In this document: positions 31,959 to 41,721 of the stretch, in pieces | Layout of the letters: every line of letters starts with the position of its first letter | How positions within the stretch are numbered: position 1 is the first letter of the stretch | Position numbers and translations under genes: made by a program | Notes under the pieces: model-generated | The model's input: the letters and a program-made list of their open reading frames with translations, nothing else | Databases searched by the model: none | Told to the model about the DNA's origin: nothing | Assembly (NCBI RefSeq): GCF_000248075.1 | Contig: NZ_BAFB01000204.1 | Location: forward strand, 1 to 43,961 | Direction of reading: 5' to 3' | Source: Gordonia otitidis NBRC 100426 | Lineage (GTDB): Bacteria; Actinomycetota; Actinomycetes; Mycobacteriales; Mycobacteriaceae | DNA length: 43,961 nt

Positions 31959-32672
31959 GTGGTCTCGAGGATTACGGTTGGTTACCCCACCGACGACAAG
32001 GGACGGCCTTATCGACGTCGGCACGCGAGACCCGCCGTCATCGTCGCGGTCATCCTGCTCGTCGTCGGCGTGATCGCGTGGGCTGTCGCGCTGTCGAAGT
32101 CGACGGCGGATGCCACCCCCACCAGTTGCAATCAACCGACCCCCGCCAGCTCGTCCGTCGCAGCACCGCCCGCGGCGAACGGTCCCGCTGCACCGTCGGC
32201 GAAGACACCGAAACTGACCGTCGTCAGTCGTGACGACATGCTCGAGGTCGCTCCCGCGGCGCTGTCGACCTTCCAGGTGCGCGTATTGAACGCGTCGACG
32301 GAGCGCGGTGAAGCCCAGACGGTCTCCGACGATCTGACAGCGCAGGGTTTCAACCCCGTTCCCGACGGCGCGTACGCCGACGACGCCCTCTACCCCAACC
32401 ACGACCTCGACTGTGTGGCGCAGATCCGATTCGGTCCCGCGGGCAAGGCGGCCGCGGCGTCGGTCTGGATCGCGATCCCGTGTGCCGAACTCGTCGACGA
32501 CGGCCGCACGGGCACCTCCGTCGACGTCGCACTCGGCCAGTACTACAAGGCACGCGAGCAGTCACAGGACACACAGGCCGCCCTCGAAGCGCTTCGGTCG
32601 GCCGATCCTCAGAACCCCAAGACAGGCGCCGACCCGGGCGTCGTGCGGGCAGTTCACGCCCAATCCTGTTGA
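31959..32672 (+). CDS. cei: envelope integrity protein Cei
   Basis: The 237-aa protein has a short cytosolic N-terminus (about 24 residues), one signal-anchor helix (AVIVAVILLVVGVIAWAVAL) and an Ala/Pro/Ser linker. It ends with an extracytoplasmic domain of the LytR_C type (TFQVRVLNASTERGEAQTVSDDL, GFNPVPDG). Four extracellular Cys, including the very last residue, probably make two disulfides. It matches Rv2700, reported to be needed for cell-envelope integrity. GTG 31959 has AAGGAG 10 nt upstream. It converges on suhB, 22 bp apart. Confidence 0.87.
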   Translation: MVSRITVGYPTDDKGRPYRRRHARPAVIVAVILLVVGVIAWAVALSKSTADATPTSCNQPTPASSSVAAPPAANGPAAPSAKTPKLTVVSRDDMLEVAPAALSTFQVRVLNASTERGEAQTVSDDLTAQGFNPVPDGAYADDALYPNHDLDCVAQIRFGPAGKAAAASVWIAIPCAELVDDGRTGTSVDVALGQYYKAREQSQDTQAALEALRSADPQNPKTGADPGVVRAVHAQSC

Positions 32673-32694
32673 TCTGAGGGGAGATTCAGCGCCG

Positions 32695-33630
32695 TCAGGT
32701 GCGAGGCCGGCCTGGGGTCGACGCCGTGAGGGGTGCCAGCGCACCGATCTCATCGAGGAGTCCGAAGAATTCGTCGGCAATTCCCGGCGCGACCGCCACG
32801 GTGGCGTCGCCGTCGGCCGATCGGGACTCCGGCGGAGGCGTGCGCACCACCGCTCCCGCCTCGGCGGCGACGAGCGCTCCGGCGGCCCAGTCCCACGGAC
32901 TCAGACCGTGCTCGATATGTGCGTCCACAGCCCCGGACGCGACCATGCACAGATCGAGGGCCGCTGCGCCGACGCGTCGGAGATCACGCACGCGCGGCAG
33001 AAGCCGTGCCATGAGTTGGCCCTGCGCACGCCGACGGTCGACGTCGTAGCCGAATCCTGTCGCGACGAGCGCCAGGTCGGCGCGCGAGATGGGATTGGCC
33101 CGGAGCCGGACACGTTCACCGTCGCGTAGCTCGTACGCGCCGCCTCCCGATGTGGCCGTGTAGACGACGTCGCGCGCGACATCGACGACAGCACCGGCCA
33201 CCGATCTGCCGTCGATCTGCGCTGCGACGGACACCGCGTACGCGGGAATACCGTAGAGAAAATTGACCGTGCCGTCGATGGGATCGATCACCCATCGCAC
33301 ACCTGACGGCACCTCGACAGTGCCGCCCTCCTCCTCCCCGAGGACGGCGTCGTCCGGGCGCAGTCGGTGCAGGCGCGAGCGGATGAGTTCCTCGGATTCG
33401 GTGTCGGCAAGCGTCACGGGATCCGTGGGCGTCGATTTCGTGGACACCGCCGTATTCGAGTCGTCGCCGGTCACCGTCGAAGTTCCGGTGCGACCGAACA
33501 ACTCCGGGCGACGACGCCGTACGTGGCGAGCCGCATCGGTGGCGACCTCGAGTGCCACTGCGCCGAGCTGTGCCACGTCGACACCGGCGATGGTCGGAAT
33601 CGTCTCGACTTTCTCGCGTGGGATGTTCAC
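32695..33630 (-). CDS. suhB: inositol monophosphatase family protein SuhB
   Basis: The 311-aa Mg-dependent phosphatase has metal ligands in LGEEEGG (Glu99-Glu100) and WVIDPIDGTVNF (Asp116, Asp119), and the C-terminal GLSPWDWAAG supplies the last Asp. It probably makes free inositol for phosphatidylinositol, mycothiol and LAM precursors, as shown for M. tuberculosis SuhB. An insertion of about 25 Ser/Thr-rich residues (48-70) near the N-terminus is longer than in most homologues. CATGAT ends 6 nt before GTG 33630. It is divergent from ppgK. Confidence 0.9.
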   Translation of the reverse strand: MNIPREKVETIPTIAGVDVAQLGAVALEVATDAARHVRRRRPELFGRTGTSTVTGDDSNTAVSTKSTPTDPVTLADTESEELIRSRLHRLRPDDAVLGEEEGGTVEVPSGVRWVIDPIDGTVNFLYGIPAYAVSVAAQIDGRSVAGAVVDVARDVVYTATSGGGAYELRDGERVRLRANPISRADLALVATGFGYDVDRRRAQGQLMARLLPRVRDLRRVGAAALDLCMVASGAVDAHIEHGLSPWDWAAGALVAAEAGAVVRTPPPESRSADGDATVAVAPGIADEFFGLLDEIGALAPLTASTPGRPRT

Positions 33631-33636
33631 CAGACC

Positions 33637-33642
33637 ATCATG
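33637..33642 (-). promoter_or_regulatory. -10 hexamer CATGAT, leaderless start of suhB
   Basis: CATGAT on the minus strand ends 6 nt before GTG 33630, the same arrangement as at the lipoprotein gene near 1 kb. Confidence 0.4.
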
Positions 33643-33812
33643 TCAGCCGCCTGTCGCCGGACCGGGTCGGCGCCCGCCGGCCACTCGGCGGTCACGCACT
33701 CGTCACCATGCGACACGATTTCCGGCAAGGTCCGCCCGCTTGACCTCACGCGTGGATAGCCTGAATAGCGCACGATTGCGGACACCGCGATCCCCCGAGA
33801 GAGGAAGCCGTC

Positions 33813-34598
33813 ATGACCGACTCATCCACCTCCGCGAAGGACTCCGCCGGACCCCGTGCATTCGGAGTCGACGTAGGAGGGTCGGGGATCAAGGGCGGGA
33901 TCGTCGATCTCACGACGGGCCAGCTGGTCGGTGAACGATACAAGGTGCTCACCCCCCAACCCGCGACGCCCGAGGCTGTCTCGAAAGGTGTTGCCGAGGT
34001 GGTCGGCCACTTCAACTGGGAAGGGCCTGTGGGGATCACGCTGCCCGGAGTCATCACCGACGGGACCATGCGCACCGCGGCGAACATCGACAAGGGCTGG
34101 ATCGGCACCAACACCTACGACCTGTTCAGCAAGGATCTCGGCGGGCGGCCGCTCTCCGTCGTCAATGACGCCGACGCCGCAGGCATGGCCGAAGACGCGC
34201 ACGGAGCCGGAAGCGGCGTCGACGGCGTGGTCATGCTGTTGACGTTCGGCACGGGCATCGGCTCGGCGATCCTGGTGAATGGCACGCTCGTGCCGAACAC
34301 CGAGCTCGGACACCTTGTCGTCGGCAAGAAGGAGGCCGAGCACCAGGCGTCGTCTCGCATCAAGGACGAGAAGGGCTGGTCGTACAAGAAGTGGTCGAAG
34401 AAGGTCAGCAGGGTTCTCGAGGAATACGAAGCACTGTTCTGGCCGACGTTGTTCATCGCGGGCGGTGGGATCAGCCGTAAGGCCGACAAGTGGATTCCCC
34501 TGCTGACCAACGACACCAAGGTGGTCCCGGCGGCCCTGCAGAACACCGCCGGGATCGTCGGCGCGGCGATGGCGGTCGATCAGGGTCTCAGGCCCTGA
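33813..34598 (+). CDS. ppgK: polyphosphate glucokinase
   Basis: The 261-aa ROK-type kinase phosphorylates glucose with polyphosphate or ATP. The phosphate-binding loop is [10 protein letters not shown] (20-29). Glucose contacts are expected around WIGTNTYD and NDADAAG (118-124), and [13 protein letters not shown] is the second phosphate loop. The Lys-rich stretch [14 protein letters not shown] is typical of polyphosphate-using members. GAGAGGAAG lies 6 nt before the ATG. A strong hairpin follows the stop by 7 nt, so transcription probably ends before sigA. Confidence 0.94.
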   Translation: MTDSSTSAKDSAGPRAFGVDVGGSGIKGGIVDLTTGQLVGERYKVLTPQPATPEAVSKGVAEVVGHFNWEGPVGITLPGVITDGTMRTAANIDKGWIGTNTYDLFSKDLGGRPLSVVNDADAAGMAEDAHGAGSGVDGVVMLLTFGTGIGSAILVNGTLVPNTELGHLVVGKKEAEHQASSRIKDEKGWSYKKWSKKVSRVLEEYEALFWPTLFIAGGGISRKADKWIPLLTNDTKVVPAALQNTAGIVGAAMAVDQGLRP

Positions 34599-34604
34599 CC
34601 CGAC

Positions 34605-34638
34605 CGGCGTCAGTCCCTCTCCCGTGGGGCTGACGCCG
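34605..34638 (+). terminator. hairpin terminator after ppgK
   Basis: CGGCGTCAGTCCC pairs with GGGGCTGACGCCG (13 bp, one G-U) around an 8-nt loop, 7 nt after the ppgK stop. No T-tract. Confidence 0.8.
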
Positions 34639-34648
34639 ATACCCGACA

Positions 34649-34675
34649 CGCCCGCGATGACCGCTTTCGCGGGCG
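34649..34675 (+). terminator. second hairpin between ppgK and sigA
   Basis: CGCCCGCG/CGCGGGCG, an 8-bp perfect stem with an 11-nt loop. It may back up the first terminator. Confidence 0.5.
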
Positions 34676-34700
34676 GGCGACAGCCTGCCTGACCTGGCAT

Positions 34701-34733
34701 TTGTCACATTCGGAGTGATGTTGTCGTTACAAT
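34701..34733 (+). promoter_or_regulatory. sigA promoter region
   Basis: TACAAT (34728-34733) is a near-consensus -10. TTGTCA at 34701-34706 resembles a -35, but the 21-nt spacing is too long, so the -35 may be weak or different. The leader to the GTG at 34831 would be about 90 nt. Confidence 0.45.
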
Positions 34734-34830
34734 GGGTTCCACCGGTGACGATGCACCGAGAAACCAGCCCGATCCGCAGCGGTTCCCCGCTGTGAATCAG
34801 CGTGTCAGATTTTGTTCGGAAAGGTTGTAC

Positions 34831-36283
<1,453 letters not shown>

Positions 36284-36291
<8 letters not shown>

Positions 36292-36305
36292 GAAACCTCA
36301 GTCGA
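36284..36305 (+). terminator. hairpin spanning the sigA stop codon
   Basis: TCGACTGAG/CTCAGTCGA, a perfect 9-bp stem with an AAAC tetraloop. The TGA stop lies inside the stem. Confidence 0.65.
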
Positions 36306-36321
36306 CGGCTCGGTTCTGAAT

Positions 36322-36348
36322 CCGGGCGAGTCCTAGCGGCTCGCCCGG
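36322..36348. terminator. bidirectional terminator between sigA and the DUF952 gene
   Basis: CCGGGCGAG/CTCGCCCGG, a perfect 9-bp stem with a 9-nt loop. It overlaps the last codons and stop of the convergent DUF952 gene, so it can end both transcripts. Confidence 0.75.
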
Positions 36349-36737
36349 CCCTCACCGAAGGGCGGGAACCTGCCGTCGGCGCCACGCGGATAGCTGGTTT
36401 CCTCGACGACGGCTGTCAGCGGAAGAGGACCGTACAGGTGCGGGAATCGCATGTCTGCAGGGTCGTCGGAGGTGCCGGGTTCCCATCGGATCTCATCGTC
36501 GATGAGTGCAGTGTCGACGATTAGCGCGACGAGGTCACGTTCATCCTCGTAGAACGGGTTCGCCGGGAGGTGCACCTGCTGCGGAGTGGACAGATGCACG
36601 AATCCGACCTCGCTCAGCGAGGGAGGACGCAGCTCGGAGTACTCGGCGCCCCGTGATCGCTGCACAGCCTGCCAGTCCGCATGGGACATCAGGTGGACGA
36701 GGTACCGGGTTGCCTGCCGCTCGGTGGATCGCGTCAC
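36333..36737 (-). CDS. DUF952 family protein
   Basis: The 134-aa soluble protein has the DUF952 blocks YLVHLMSHADWQAVQ, GFVHLSTPQQV, DERDLVALIVDTALI and MRFPHLYGPLPLTAVVE. Members adopt a small fold related to glutathione-S-transferase-like or ADP-ribosyl-type domains and are often annotated as uncharacterised; I infer no activity. GTG 36737 is preferred because TATGGT ends 6 nt upstream; the frame extends to 36827 without conserved sequence. Confidence 0.8.
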   Translation of the reverse strand: MTRSTERQATRYLVHLMSHADWQAVQRSRGAEYSELRPPSLSEVGFVHLSTPQQVHLPANPFYEDERDLVALIVDTALIDDEIRWEPGTSDDPADMRFPHLYGPLPLTAVVEETSYPRGADGRFPPFGEGRASR

Positions 36738-36743
36738 GGCAGC

Positions 36744-36749
36744 ACCATA
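36744..36749 (-). promoter_or_regulatory. -10 hexamer TATGGT, leaderless start of DUF952 gene
   Basis: TATGGT on the minus strand ends 6 nt before GTG 36737. Confidence 0.45.
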
Positions 36750-36919
36750 GCCACCACGAGTCTCGTCGAACACCGGATGTGAGCCAGATCGCGTCCCACG
36801 TAACGGGTTCGTGTTGCCGTGTTGCACCTTGGAGAACCGCTGTTAACGGTGAGTGACGACACACCCGGGAAACCCGCGGAACAATACGAGCATCCCAAAC
36901 GTCTGACACAGTGAGGTTG

Positions 36920-36938
36920 ACGCATCGTCCGGATGCGT
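36920..36938. repeat. inverted repeat in the DUF7455 upstream region
   Basis: ACGCATC-N5-GATGCGT, perfect 7-bp arms, overlapping a -35-like TTGACG (36917-36922), 52 bp upstream of the ATG at 36990. It could be an operator or a 5' leader hairpin. The rest of the 250-bp divergent gap shows nothing else clear. Confidence 0.35.
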
Positions 36939-36989
36939 TGGCTCTGAAGGGAAGGCGACCACACAGGCGCCGGACCGGGACGGAGGAAA

Positions 36990-37196
36990 ATGTCTGACAT
37001 CGCCACCACAACCCCGATCTCCATACCGCTCACTGCTGCCGATCGTTGCGATCGCTGTGGCGCAGCCGCAAAGGTTCGTGCCGTCCTTCCCAAGGGCGGC
37101 GAGCTTCTCTTCTGCCGCCACCACTTCAACGAGCACGAGGCGCGACTCGTCGAGCTGAGTGCCACCGTCGAGGAGTCAGCGGGAGAGCTGGTCTAG
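36990..37196 (+). CDS. small zinc-binding DUF7455-like protein
   Basis: The 68-aa protein has an N-terminal Ser/Thr/Pro stretch and a CDRCGAAAKVRAVLPKGGEL-FCRHHFNEHE module. The two Cys of CxxC with Cys and His of CRHH form a plausible zinc site. It then ends in a short helix. It resembles the small actinobacterial proteins now grouped as DUF7455, which have no assigned role. GGAGGA lies 4 nt before the ATG, a very strong ribosome binding site, and a 15-bp terminator follows, so it is a monocistronic, probably well-expressed gene. Confidence 0.85.
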   Translation: MSDIATTTPISIPLTAADRCDRCGAAAKVRAVLPKGGELLFCRHHFNEHEARLVELSATVEESAGELV

Positions 37197-37215
37197 AGAC
37201 CGACAGACGTACTCA

Positions 37216-37250
37216 GAACGCCCCGACCGCCCGATGCGGTCGGGGCGTTC
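37216..37250 (+). terminator. strong intrinsic terminator
   Basis: A perfect 15-bp stem GAACGCCCCGACCGC/GCGGTCGGGGCGTTC with a 5-nt loop, then TGTCGTTTCG. It starts 20 nt after the DUF7455 stop and faces the convergent helicase gene. Confidence 0.9.
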
Positions 37251-37311
37251 TGTCGTTTCGACTGCGACGGCTCTGGCCGGGGTTCACGTGCCCGTGCCTA
37301 CCCGCCCTGTG

Positions 37312-39030
37312 TCAGCGCCACTCTCGCAGTGCCTTGATCCGTTCACGCAGCTGGTCGGCTGTCGCCATCGCCGTGGGAGGCCCGCCCAGCCGGCTGCGCA
37401 GTTCGTTGTGCACCATGCCGTGTGGTTTGCCGGTGCGGTGGTGGTGCATCGCCACCAAACCGTTGAGTTCCTTACGCAGCGCGTGCAGGTTCTCCCCCGG
37501 GGCCGGCTGAGGGGGCGTCTGGGCAGGGGTGATCTGGGTGACCGTCGACCGTTGCGCCACCTGTTCGGCCTGTTTCTTCCGTAGCAACGCTCGTACCTGA
37601 TCGGCGTCGAGCAGTCCCGGCAGACCTAGGTAGTCCGACTCCTCGTCGCTGCCGGCGAACGTCGCGGTACCGAACGACGAACCGTCGTAGATCACCTGAT
37701 CGAGCTCGGCGTCGGCGTGCAGCGACTGGAAGCCCTTTTCCTCCTCGCCCGGTTCGTCCTTCTGCTTGTTCGCGTCGATCAGCAGTGCATCGTCGAGTCC
37801 GTCGCTATCGCGATGGGGCTTGCCGAGTACATGGTCGCGTTCGGCTTCCATCTGGCTCGCGAGGTTCAGGAGCACAGGAACCGACGGCAGGAAGACGCTC
37901 GCGGTCTCCCCTGGGCGCCGCGATCGCACGAATCGCCCGATCGCCTGCGCGAAGAACAGCGGCGTCGACGCACTCGTCGCGTACACGCCGACCGCAAGCC
38001 GCGGCACGTCGACGCCTTCGGACACCATGCGCACAGCGATCATCCACTCGTCGTCGGACTCGGCGAACTGCGAAATGCGCGACGTCGACTTCGGGTCGTC
38101 GGACAGGACCAGGACCGGTTTGCGCCCTGTGATCGATTCCAGGAGCTCTGCGTAGTCACGGGCGACCGTCTGATCGGTCGCGATCACCAGCCCTCCGGCG
38201 TCGGGGACGCCTGCCGCGCGCAGCTGGCCGAGTCGGGTGTGCGCCGCCTGGAAGACCGAGGGAATCCAGTCGCCGTGGGCGTCGAGCGCGGTTCGCCAGG
38301 CGCGTGCGGTCTGTTCGGCCGACAACGGCTCGCCCAGGCGCGCGGTGTACTCCTCGCCTGCGGAGGTCCGCCAACTCGCCTGACCCGAATAGGCGAGGAA
38401 TACGACCGGCCGCACGACGCCGTCGGCCAGCGCGTCGGCATAGCCGTAGGTGTGGTCGGCACTCGACCGCAGCACGCCGCCCTCCTCCGGCTCGTAGGTG
38501 ACGAACGGGATGGGCGAGTCGTCGGAGCGGAAAGGTGTTCCGGTCAGCGACAACCGGCGGACAGCGTCGGAAAACGCCTCGCGGATCGCCTCACCCCACG
38601 ATTTCGCGTCACCACCGTGGTGGATCTCGTCGAGGATCACCAGGGTCCGGCGATTCTCGGTGCGCACCCGGTGCCTCGACGGGTGGGCCGCAACCTGCGC
38701 ATAGGTCAGTGCGACGCCGTTGTAGTCGGAACTGGTCTGACCGTCGGAGTTGCGGAACCGCGAATCGAGTGCGATGCCGACACGCGCGGCGGCCTGCGCC
38801 CACTGATGCTTGAGGTGTTCGGTCGGGGTGACGACGGTGACCTGCTCGACGGTGCGGTCGTCGAGCAGCTCGCGCGCGACGCGGAGTCCGAAGGTCGTTT
38901 TTCCGGCGCCGGGAGTCGCCACGGCGAGAAAGTCGGTTGGTCGAGAGGCCAGATACTTCGTCAGCGCCCGCCGCTGCCAGGCACGTAGCGGCGGACCTGC
39001 GGGTGTTGCGGACGATTGGGCAGAAGTCAC
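37312..39030 (-). CDS. superfamily 2 DEAD/DEAH-box helicase
   Basis: The 572-aa protein has the Q-like RAWQRRAL, Walker A ATPGAGKT (38-45), VVTPTEHLKHQW (Ia), Walker B DEIHH (134-138), motif III SLTGTPFR and helicase domain 2 with MIAVRMVSEGVDVPRLAVGVYAT and AIGRFVRSR (motif VI). The C-terminal 150 residues are charged and include a basic HHHRTGKPHG segment. DEIHH-type SF2 helicases with this layout resemble the XPB/restriction-type group; the substrate is unknown. GTG 39030 is chosen with GGGAGC about 9 nt upstream; the frame to 39105 is possible. Three 15-bp direct repeats lie 64 bp upstream. Confidence 0.85.
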   Translation of the reverse strand: MTSAQSSATPAGPPLRAWQRRALTKYLASRPTDFLAVATPGAGKTTFGLRVARELLDDRTVEQVTVVTPTEHLKHQWAQAAARVGIALDSRFRNSDGQTSSDYNGVALTYAQVAAHPSRHRVRTENRRTLVILDEIHHGGDAKSWGEAIREAFSDAVRRLSLTGTPFRSDDSPIPFVTYEPEEGGVLRSSADHTYGYADALADGVVRPVVFLAYSGQASWRTSAGEEYTARLGEPLSAEQTARAWRTALDAHGDWIPSVFQAAHTRLGQLRAAGVPDAGGLVIATDQTVARDYAELLESITGRKPVLVLSDDPKSTSRISQFAESDDEWMIAVRMVSEGVDVPRLAVGVYATSASTPLFFAQAIGRFVRSRRPGETASVFLPSVPVLLNLASQMEAERDHVLGKPHRDSDGLDDALLIDANKQKDEPGEEEKGFQSLHADAELDQVIYDGSSFGTATFAGSDEESDYLGLPGLLDADQVRALLRKKQAEQVAQRSTVTQITPAQTPPQPAPGENLHALRKELNGLVAMHHHRTGKPHGMVHNELRSRLGGPPTAMATADQLRERIKALREWR

Positions 39031-39093
39031 GTAATCAAAGCTCCCGACGGCGCGAAGGCAAGAAACAACCCCTCGGCCAGATGGACGGTGCCG

Positions 39094-39138
39094 GAACACA
39101 TTCACTCAGAACACATTCACTCAGAACGCATTCACTCC
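39094..39138. repeat. 15-bp direct repeat, three copies
   Basis: GAACACATTCACTCA occurs twice exactly and once with two changes (GAACGCATTCACTCC), in perfect tandem. It sits in the 250-bp gap between the divergent helicase and yihY-like genes and could be an array of regulator sites or a slippage product. Confidence 0.85.
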
Positions 39139-39280
39139 GAGGGGACTTCACGATCTTAACCGCTGCCCCCGACGCTCCCGACGCCAGACACGTGACACGC
39201 GGCGAGGGGTGTGTCGCACGCAACCTCGGGCTATCAGGGATGCTGGACCCATAGCAACCCCACGCCGAAACCCCGTTCCG

Positions 39281-40609
39281 ATGACCGGCGACGACGCCCC
39301 GTCGCCGGCCGTCGGGGATCGCACACGCCGGTCACGGCGACGGCCCGCACCGGTGTCGATGGATCTGACCGCGGGACAGGATCGCAGGCCAAGCGACGCC
39401 CCACGCGCCCCGAGCCGTGATACCCCGCCGCCGAGCGCCCGCGGTCACGGAGGCGACGAGACATCGGGTTACCGCGACGAGGAAACCGCACCGACGGGCA
39501 CCGACGACCCGCAGGCCCATCAGCCGCCGCCGCCCGGGCCGCCTGTCCTGCCGAACATCCACCGCGTCGTCTGGCGCACGATCAAGAAGGCGTGGGACGA
39601 CGGAATCGTCGGCTGGGCCGCACAGGCGGCGTTCTGGCAGGCGCTGTCGTTACCTCCGCTGCTTCTCGGACTCCTCGGCAGCGTCGGCTACATCGCCGGA
39701 TGGTTCGGCCCCGACACGGTCGAGGTCATCTCGGCACGGATCATCAGCTTCTCCGAACGCACGTTCTCGGCGAGCGTGGTCACCGATCTCATCACCCCGA
39801 CCGTCGACAACGTGCTCGGCCGCGGCCGTGTCGGCGTGATCTCGATCGGCTTTATCCTGTCGCTGTGGGCGGGTTCGTCGGCCGTGTCGTGCTTCGTCGC
39901 CTCGATCGTGCGCGCCCACGACCAGCACGAGGTACGCAATCCGGTGTGGCAGCGGATCTTTGCTCTGCTGCTCTACGTGTGCTTCCTCATCGTCTCGGTA
40001 TTCCTGCTCCCGCTGGTCGCGCTCGGCCCGAACTACCTGCGCGAGATCGTCCCCGACTCCTGGGACCGCGGAGTGAGCACGCTCATCGACTACGGCTACT
40101 TCCCGTTCGTGGCGCTGCTCCTGTTGCTGGTCCTGACGACCCTCTACCACCTGGCGCTGCCCAACCCGCTGCCATGGCACCGGCTCGTCGGAGGCGCGGT
40201 GATCGCGGGCATCTTCTTCTGGATCGCCAGCTATGTGCTGCGCATCTATCTCGCGGCGATCACCCGCGCCGGCTACACCTACGGGGCGTTGGCGACACCG
40301 ATCGCCTTCCTGCTCTTCACGTTCTTCCTCGGCTTCGCCATCGTGATCGGTGCCGAGTTCAACGCCGCAGTGCAGTCATTGTGGCCTGCCAAACCCCCCG
40401 CCACCGCGCATGTCCGACACTGGGTTCACGAACAGACCTCGGATATCACCGACCACATCCGGTCGCTTCCCGAGCGCCTCGCCACCGGACCCATCCGCAA
40501 GCCACCCCACGGCACCCGACCAGCGCGGGAGGACGAATCGGTGCGCGGGAACGAATCGGGTCGCCGAGACCCGACGAGCAACCACAACGTCGGTCCGCGG
40601 AATCACTAG
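39281..40609 (+). CDS. YihY/virulence factor BrkB family membrane protein
   Basis: The 442-aa protein has a disordered, Pro/Arg/Asp-rich N-terminus of about 90 residues and a six-helix YihY core starting WRTIKKAWDDGIVGWAAQAAFW. Typical blocks are SLWAGSSAVSCFVASIVRAHD, PNPLPWHRLVGGAVIAGIFFWIASYVL and TYGALATPIAFLLFTFFLGFAIVIGAEFNA. A hydrophilic tail of about 80 residues follows. The family (once called RNase BN) has no firmly known transport or enzyme activity. It is the counterpart of Rv2707. ATG 39281 is chosen; ATG 39359 would remove the first 26 residues. Confidence 0.87.
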   Translation: MTGDDAPSPAVGDRTRRSRRRPAPVSMDLTAGQDRRPSDAPRAPSRDTPPPSARGHGGDETSGYRDEETAPTGTDDPQAHQPPPPGPPVLPNIHRVVWRTIKKAWDDGIVGWAAQAAFWQALSLPPLLLGLLGSVGYIAGWFGPDTVEVISARIISFSERTFSASVVTDLITPTVDNVLGRGRVGVISIGFILSLWAGSSAVSCFVASIVRAHDQHEVRNPVWQRIFALLLYVCFLIVSVFLLPLVALGPNYLREIVPDSWDRGVSTLIDYGYFPFVALLLLLVLTTLYHLALPNPLPWHRLVGGAVIAGIFFWIASYVLRIYLAAITRAGYTYGALATPIAFLLFTFFLGFAIVIGAEFNAAVQSLWPAKPPATAHVRHWVHEQTSDITDHIRSLPERLATGPIRKPPHGTRPAREDESVRGNESGRRDPTSNHNVGPRNH

Positions 40610-40666
40610 CCGATCACCGGGTCACCAGTCCGTCGCCGTCGGTGCGCACGGCAACTGGCTGGAGTG

Positions 40667-40942
40667 TCAGTCCTTGCGCATCCGGTTGTAGATCTTCTTG
40701 CACTTGGGGCACACCGGCGATCCCGGCTTGGCCGACCTGGTCACCGGAAATGTCTCGCCGCACAGCGCCACCACGTGGTTGCCCATGACCGCACTCTCGG
40801 CGATCCTGTCCTTCTTCACGTAGTGGAAAAACTTGGGCCGGTCGTCGTCGCCTCTGTCCGTGGCGTCGGCGTCTGGCCGCTCGTCGGTCTTGGTGTCCGA
40901 CCATTCGTCGAGGTCGGGCCGCTCGATGGTTTCGGTTGCCAT
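40667..40942 (-). CDS. DUF3039 family zinc-ribbon protein
   Basis: The 91-aa protein has an acidic first third (ETIERPDLDEWSDTKTD) followed by FFHYVKKDRIAESAVMGNHVVALCGETF and VCPKCKKIYNRMRK. It is a likely zinc site made of one His, one Cys and the CxxC pair. This matches DUF3039 (Rv2708c), an actinobacterial family of unknown function found between yihY and sigB. An in-frame ATG 9 nt upstream (40951) is possible. The frame stays open to 41509 only as an antisense shadow of the next gene. Confidence 0.85.
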   Translation of the reverse strand: MATETIERPDLDEWSDTKTDERPDADATDRGDDDRPKFFHYVKKDRIAESAVMGNHVVALCGETFPVTRSAKPGSPVCPKCKKIYNRMRKD

Positions 40943-41125
40943 GCGATCCATTGTGCCCCTCACCGCCCGATTCCGGCGCACTGACCCGCGACACGTGCCG
41001 ACCTGGGACGATTCCCACCGACGCGACACGCCCGAACGCGTCACGTCACGCACGGCCCGTCGGTGCAATCGGGAACCGAAAGTGGAACAGTGGAGACATG
41101 CGAACCCACGGAGCGAAGCGCAGTC

Positions 41126-41512
41126 ATGGTTGCCGCTGACGAACCGAGGCGCGATCACTCGTCGTCGGAGACCTTCCTGATCACCGACGCACAGGAATCC
41201 CTCGACGACCAGCACAGAGCTCGGGTGCGCAAATATCTGACGCTGATGGCGTTCCGCGTCCCGGCGCTGATCGTGGCAGGCATCGTCTACAGCGCGACCG
41301 GGTCGGGCTGGTGGGCGCTGGGCATCGTCGCGTTGTCGATTCCGCTCCCCTGGGTCGCCGTGCTGATCGCCAACGACCGTCCACCCCGCAAGCGCGGCGA
41401 AGTCGCCCACTACAAGTACGGCCCGGACCATCGCGTCGTCGGCCCTCAGGCCCTGGGTCCCGAGTCGACCGTGATCGATTCCACCGTCTCCGATCACAGA
41501 CATCCCCACTGA
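41126..41512 (+). CDS. DUF3099 family membrane protein
   Basis: A 128-aa protein. The conserved start SETFLITDAQESLDDQHRAR is followed by two adjacent membrane helices (YLTLMAFRVPALIVAGIVYSA and GWWALGIVALSIPLPWVAVLIA) and a polar tail PPRKRGEVAHYKYGPDHR. This is the DUF3099 plan (Rv2709). ATG 41126 is used; GTG 41090 is an in-frame alternative. The function is unknown. Confidence 0.83.
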   Translation: MVAADEPRRDHSSSETFLITDAQESLDDQHRARVRKYLTLMAFRVPALIVAGIVYSATGSGWWALGIVALSIPLPWVAVLIANDRPPRKRGEVAHYKYGPDHRVVGPQALGPESTVIDSTVSDHRHPH

Positions 41513-41662
41513 CGTGGCCGTCCCGCTGTCCCCGCTTGCCGCCTGACCGACACCCCGTCTGAGGCGAGACGGCGCGATATCTCAGTCGATTCTCAGTCGC
41601 ATCGAGTCGCCGGAAACACTGTTCGCGCAGGTCAGCGCGTGAAAGCTCGACACGGAGCCGCG

Positions 41663-41688
41663 GGAACTTTCATGGAGTGCATGTCGTT
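41663..41688 (+). promoter_or_regulatory. SigE/SigH-type stress promoter of sigB
   Basis: GGAACT (41663-41668), 16 nt, then CGTT (41685-41688) match the -35 GGAAC and -10 CGTT of promoters read by the mycobacterial stress sigma factors SigE and SigH. It ends 33 nt before the sigB ATG. Confidence 0.75.
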
Positions 41689-41721
41689 GCACTCTATGAA
41701 CGCACTCGATTAGGAGGCCAG

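Noticed and set aside
39094..39138. LexA (SOS) box in the triple repeat
   Set aside because: GAAC half sites occur, but the required inverted GTTC half at the right spacing is absent; the repeats are direct.
40667..41509. 280-codon open frame on the minus strand including the DUF3039 protein
   Set aside because: Only the last 91 codons match a family. The rest lies antisense to the DUF3099 gene and is high-GC frame openness; the ATG at 40942 is the sensible start.
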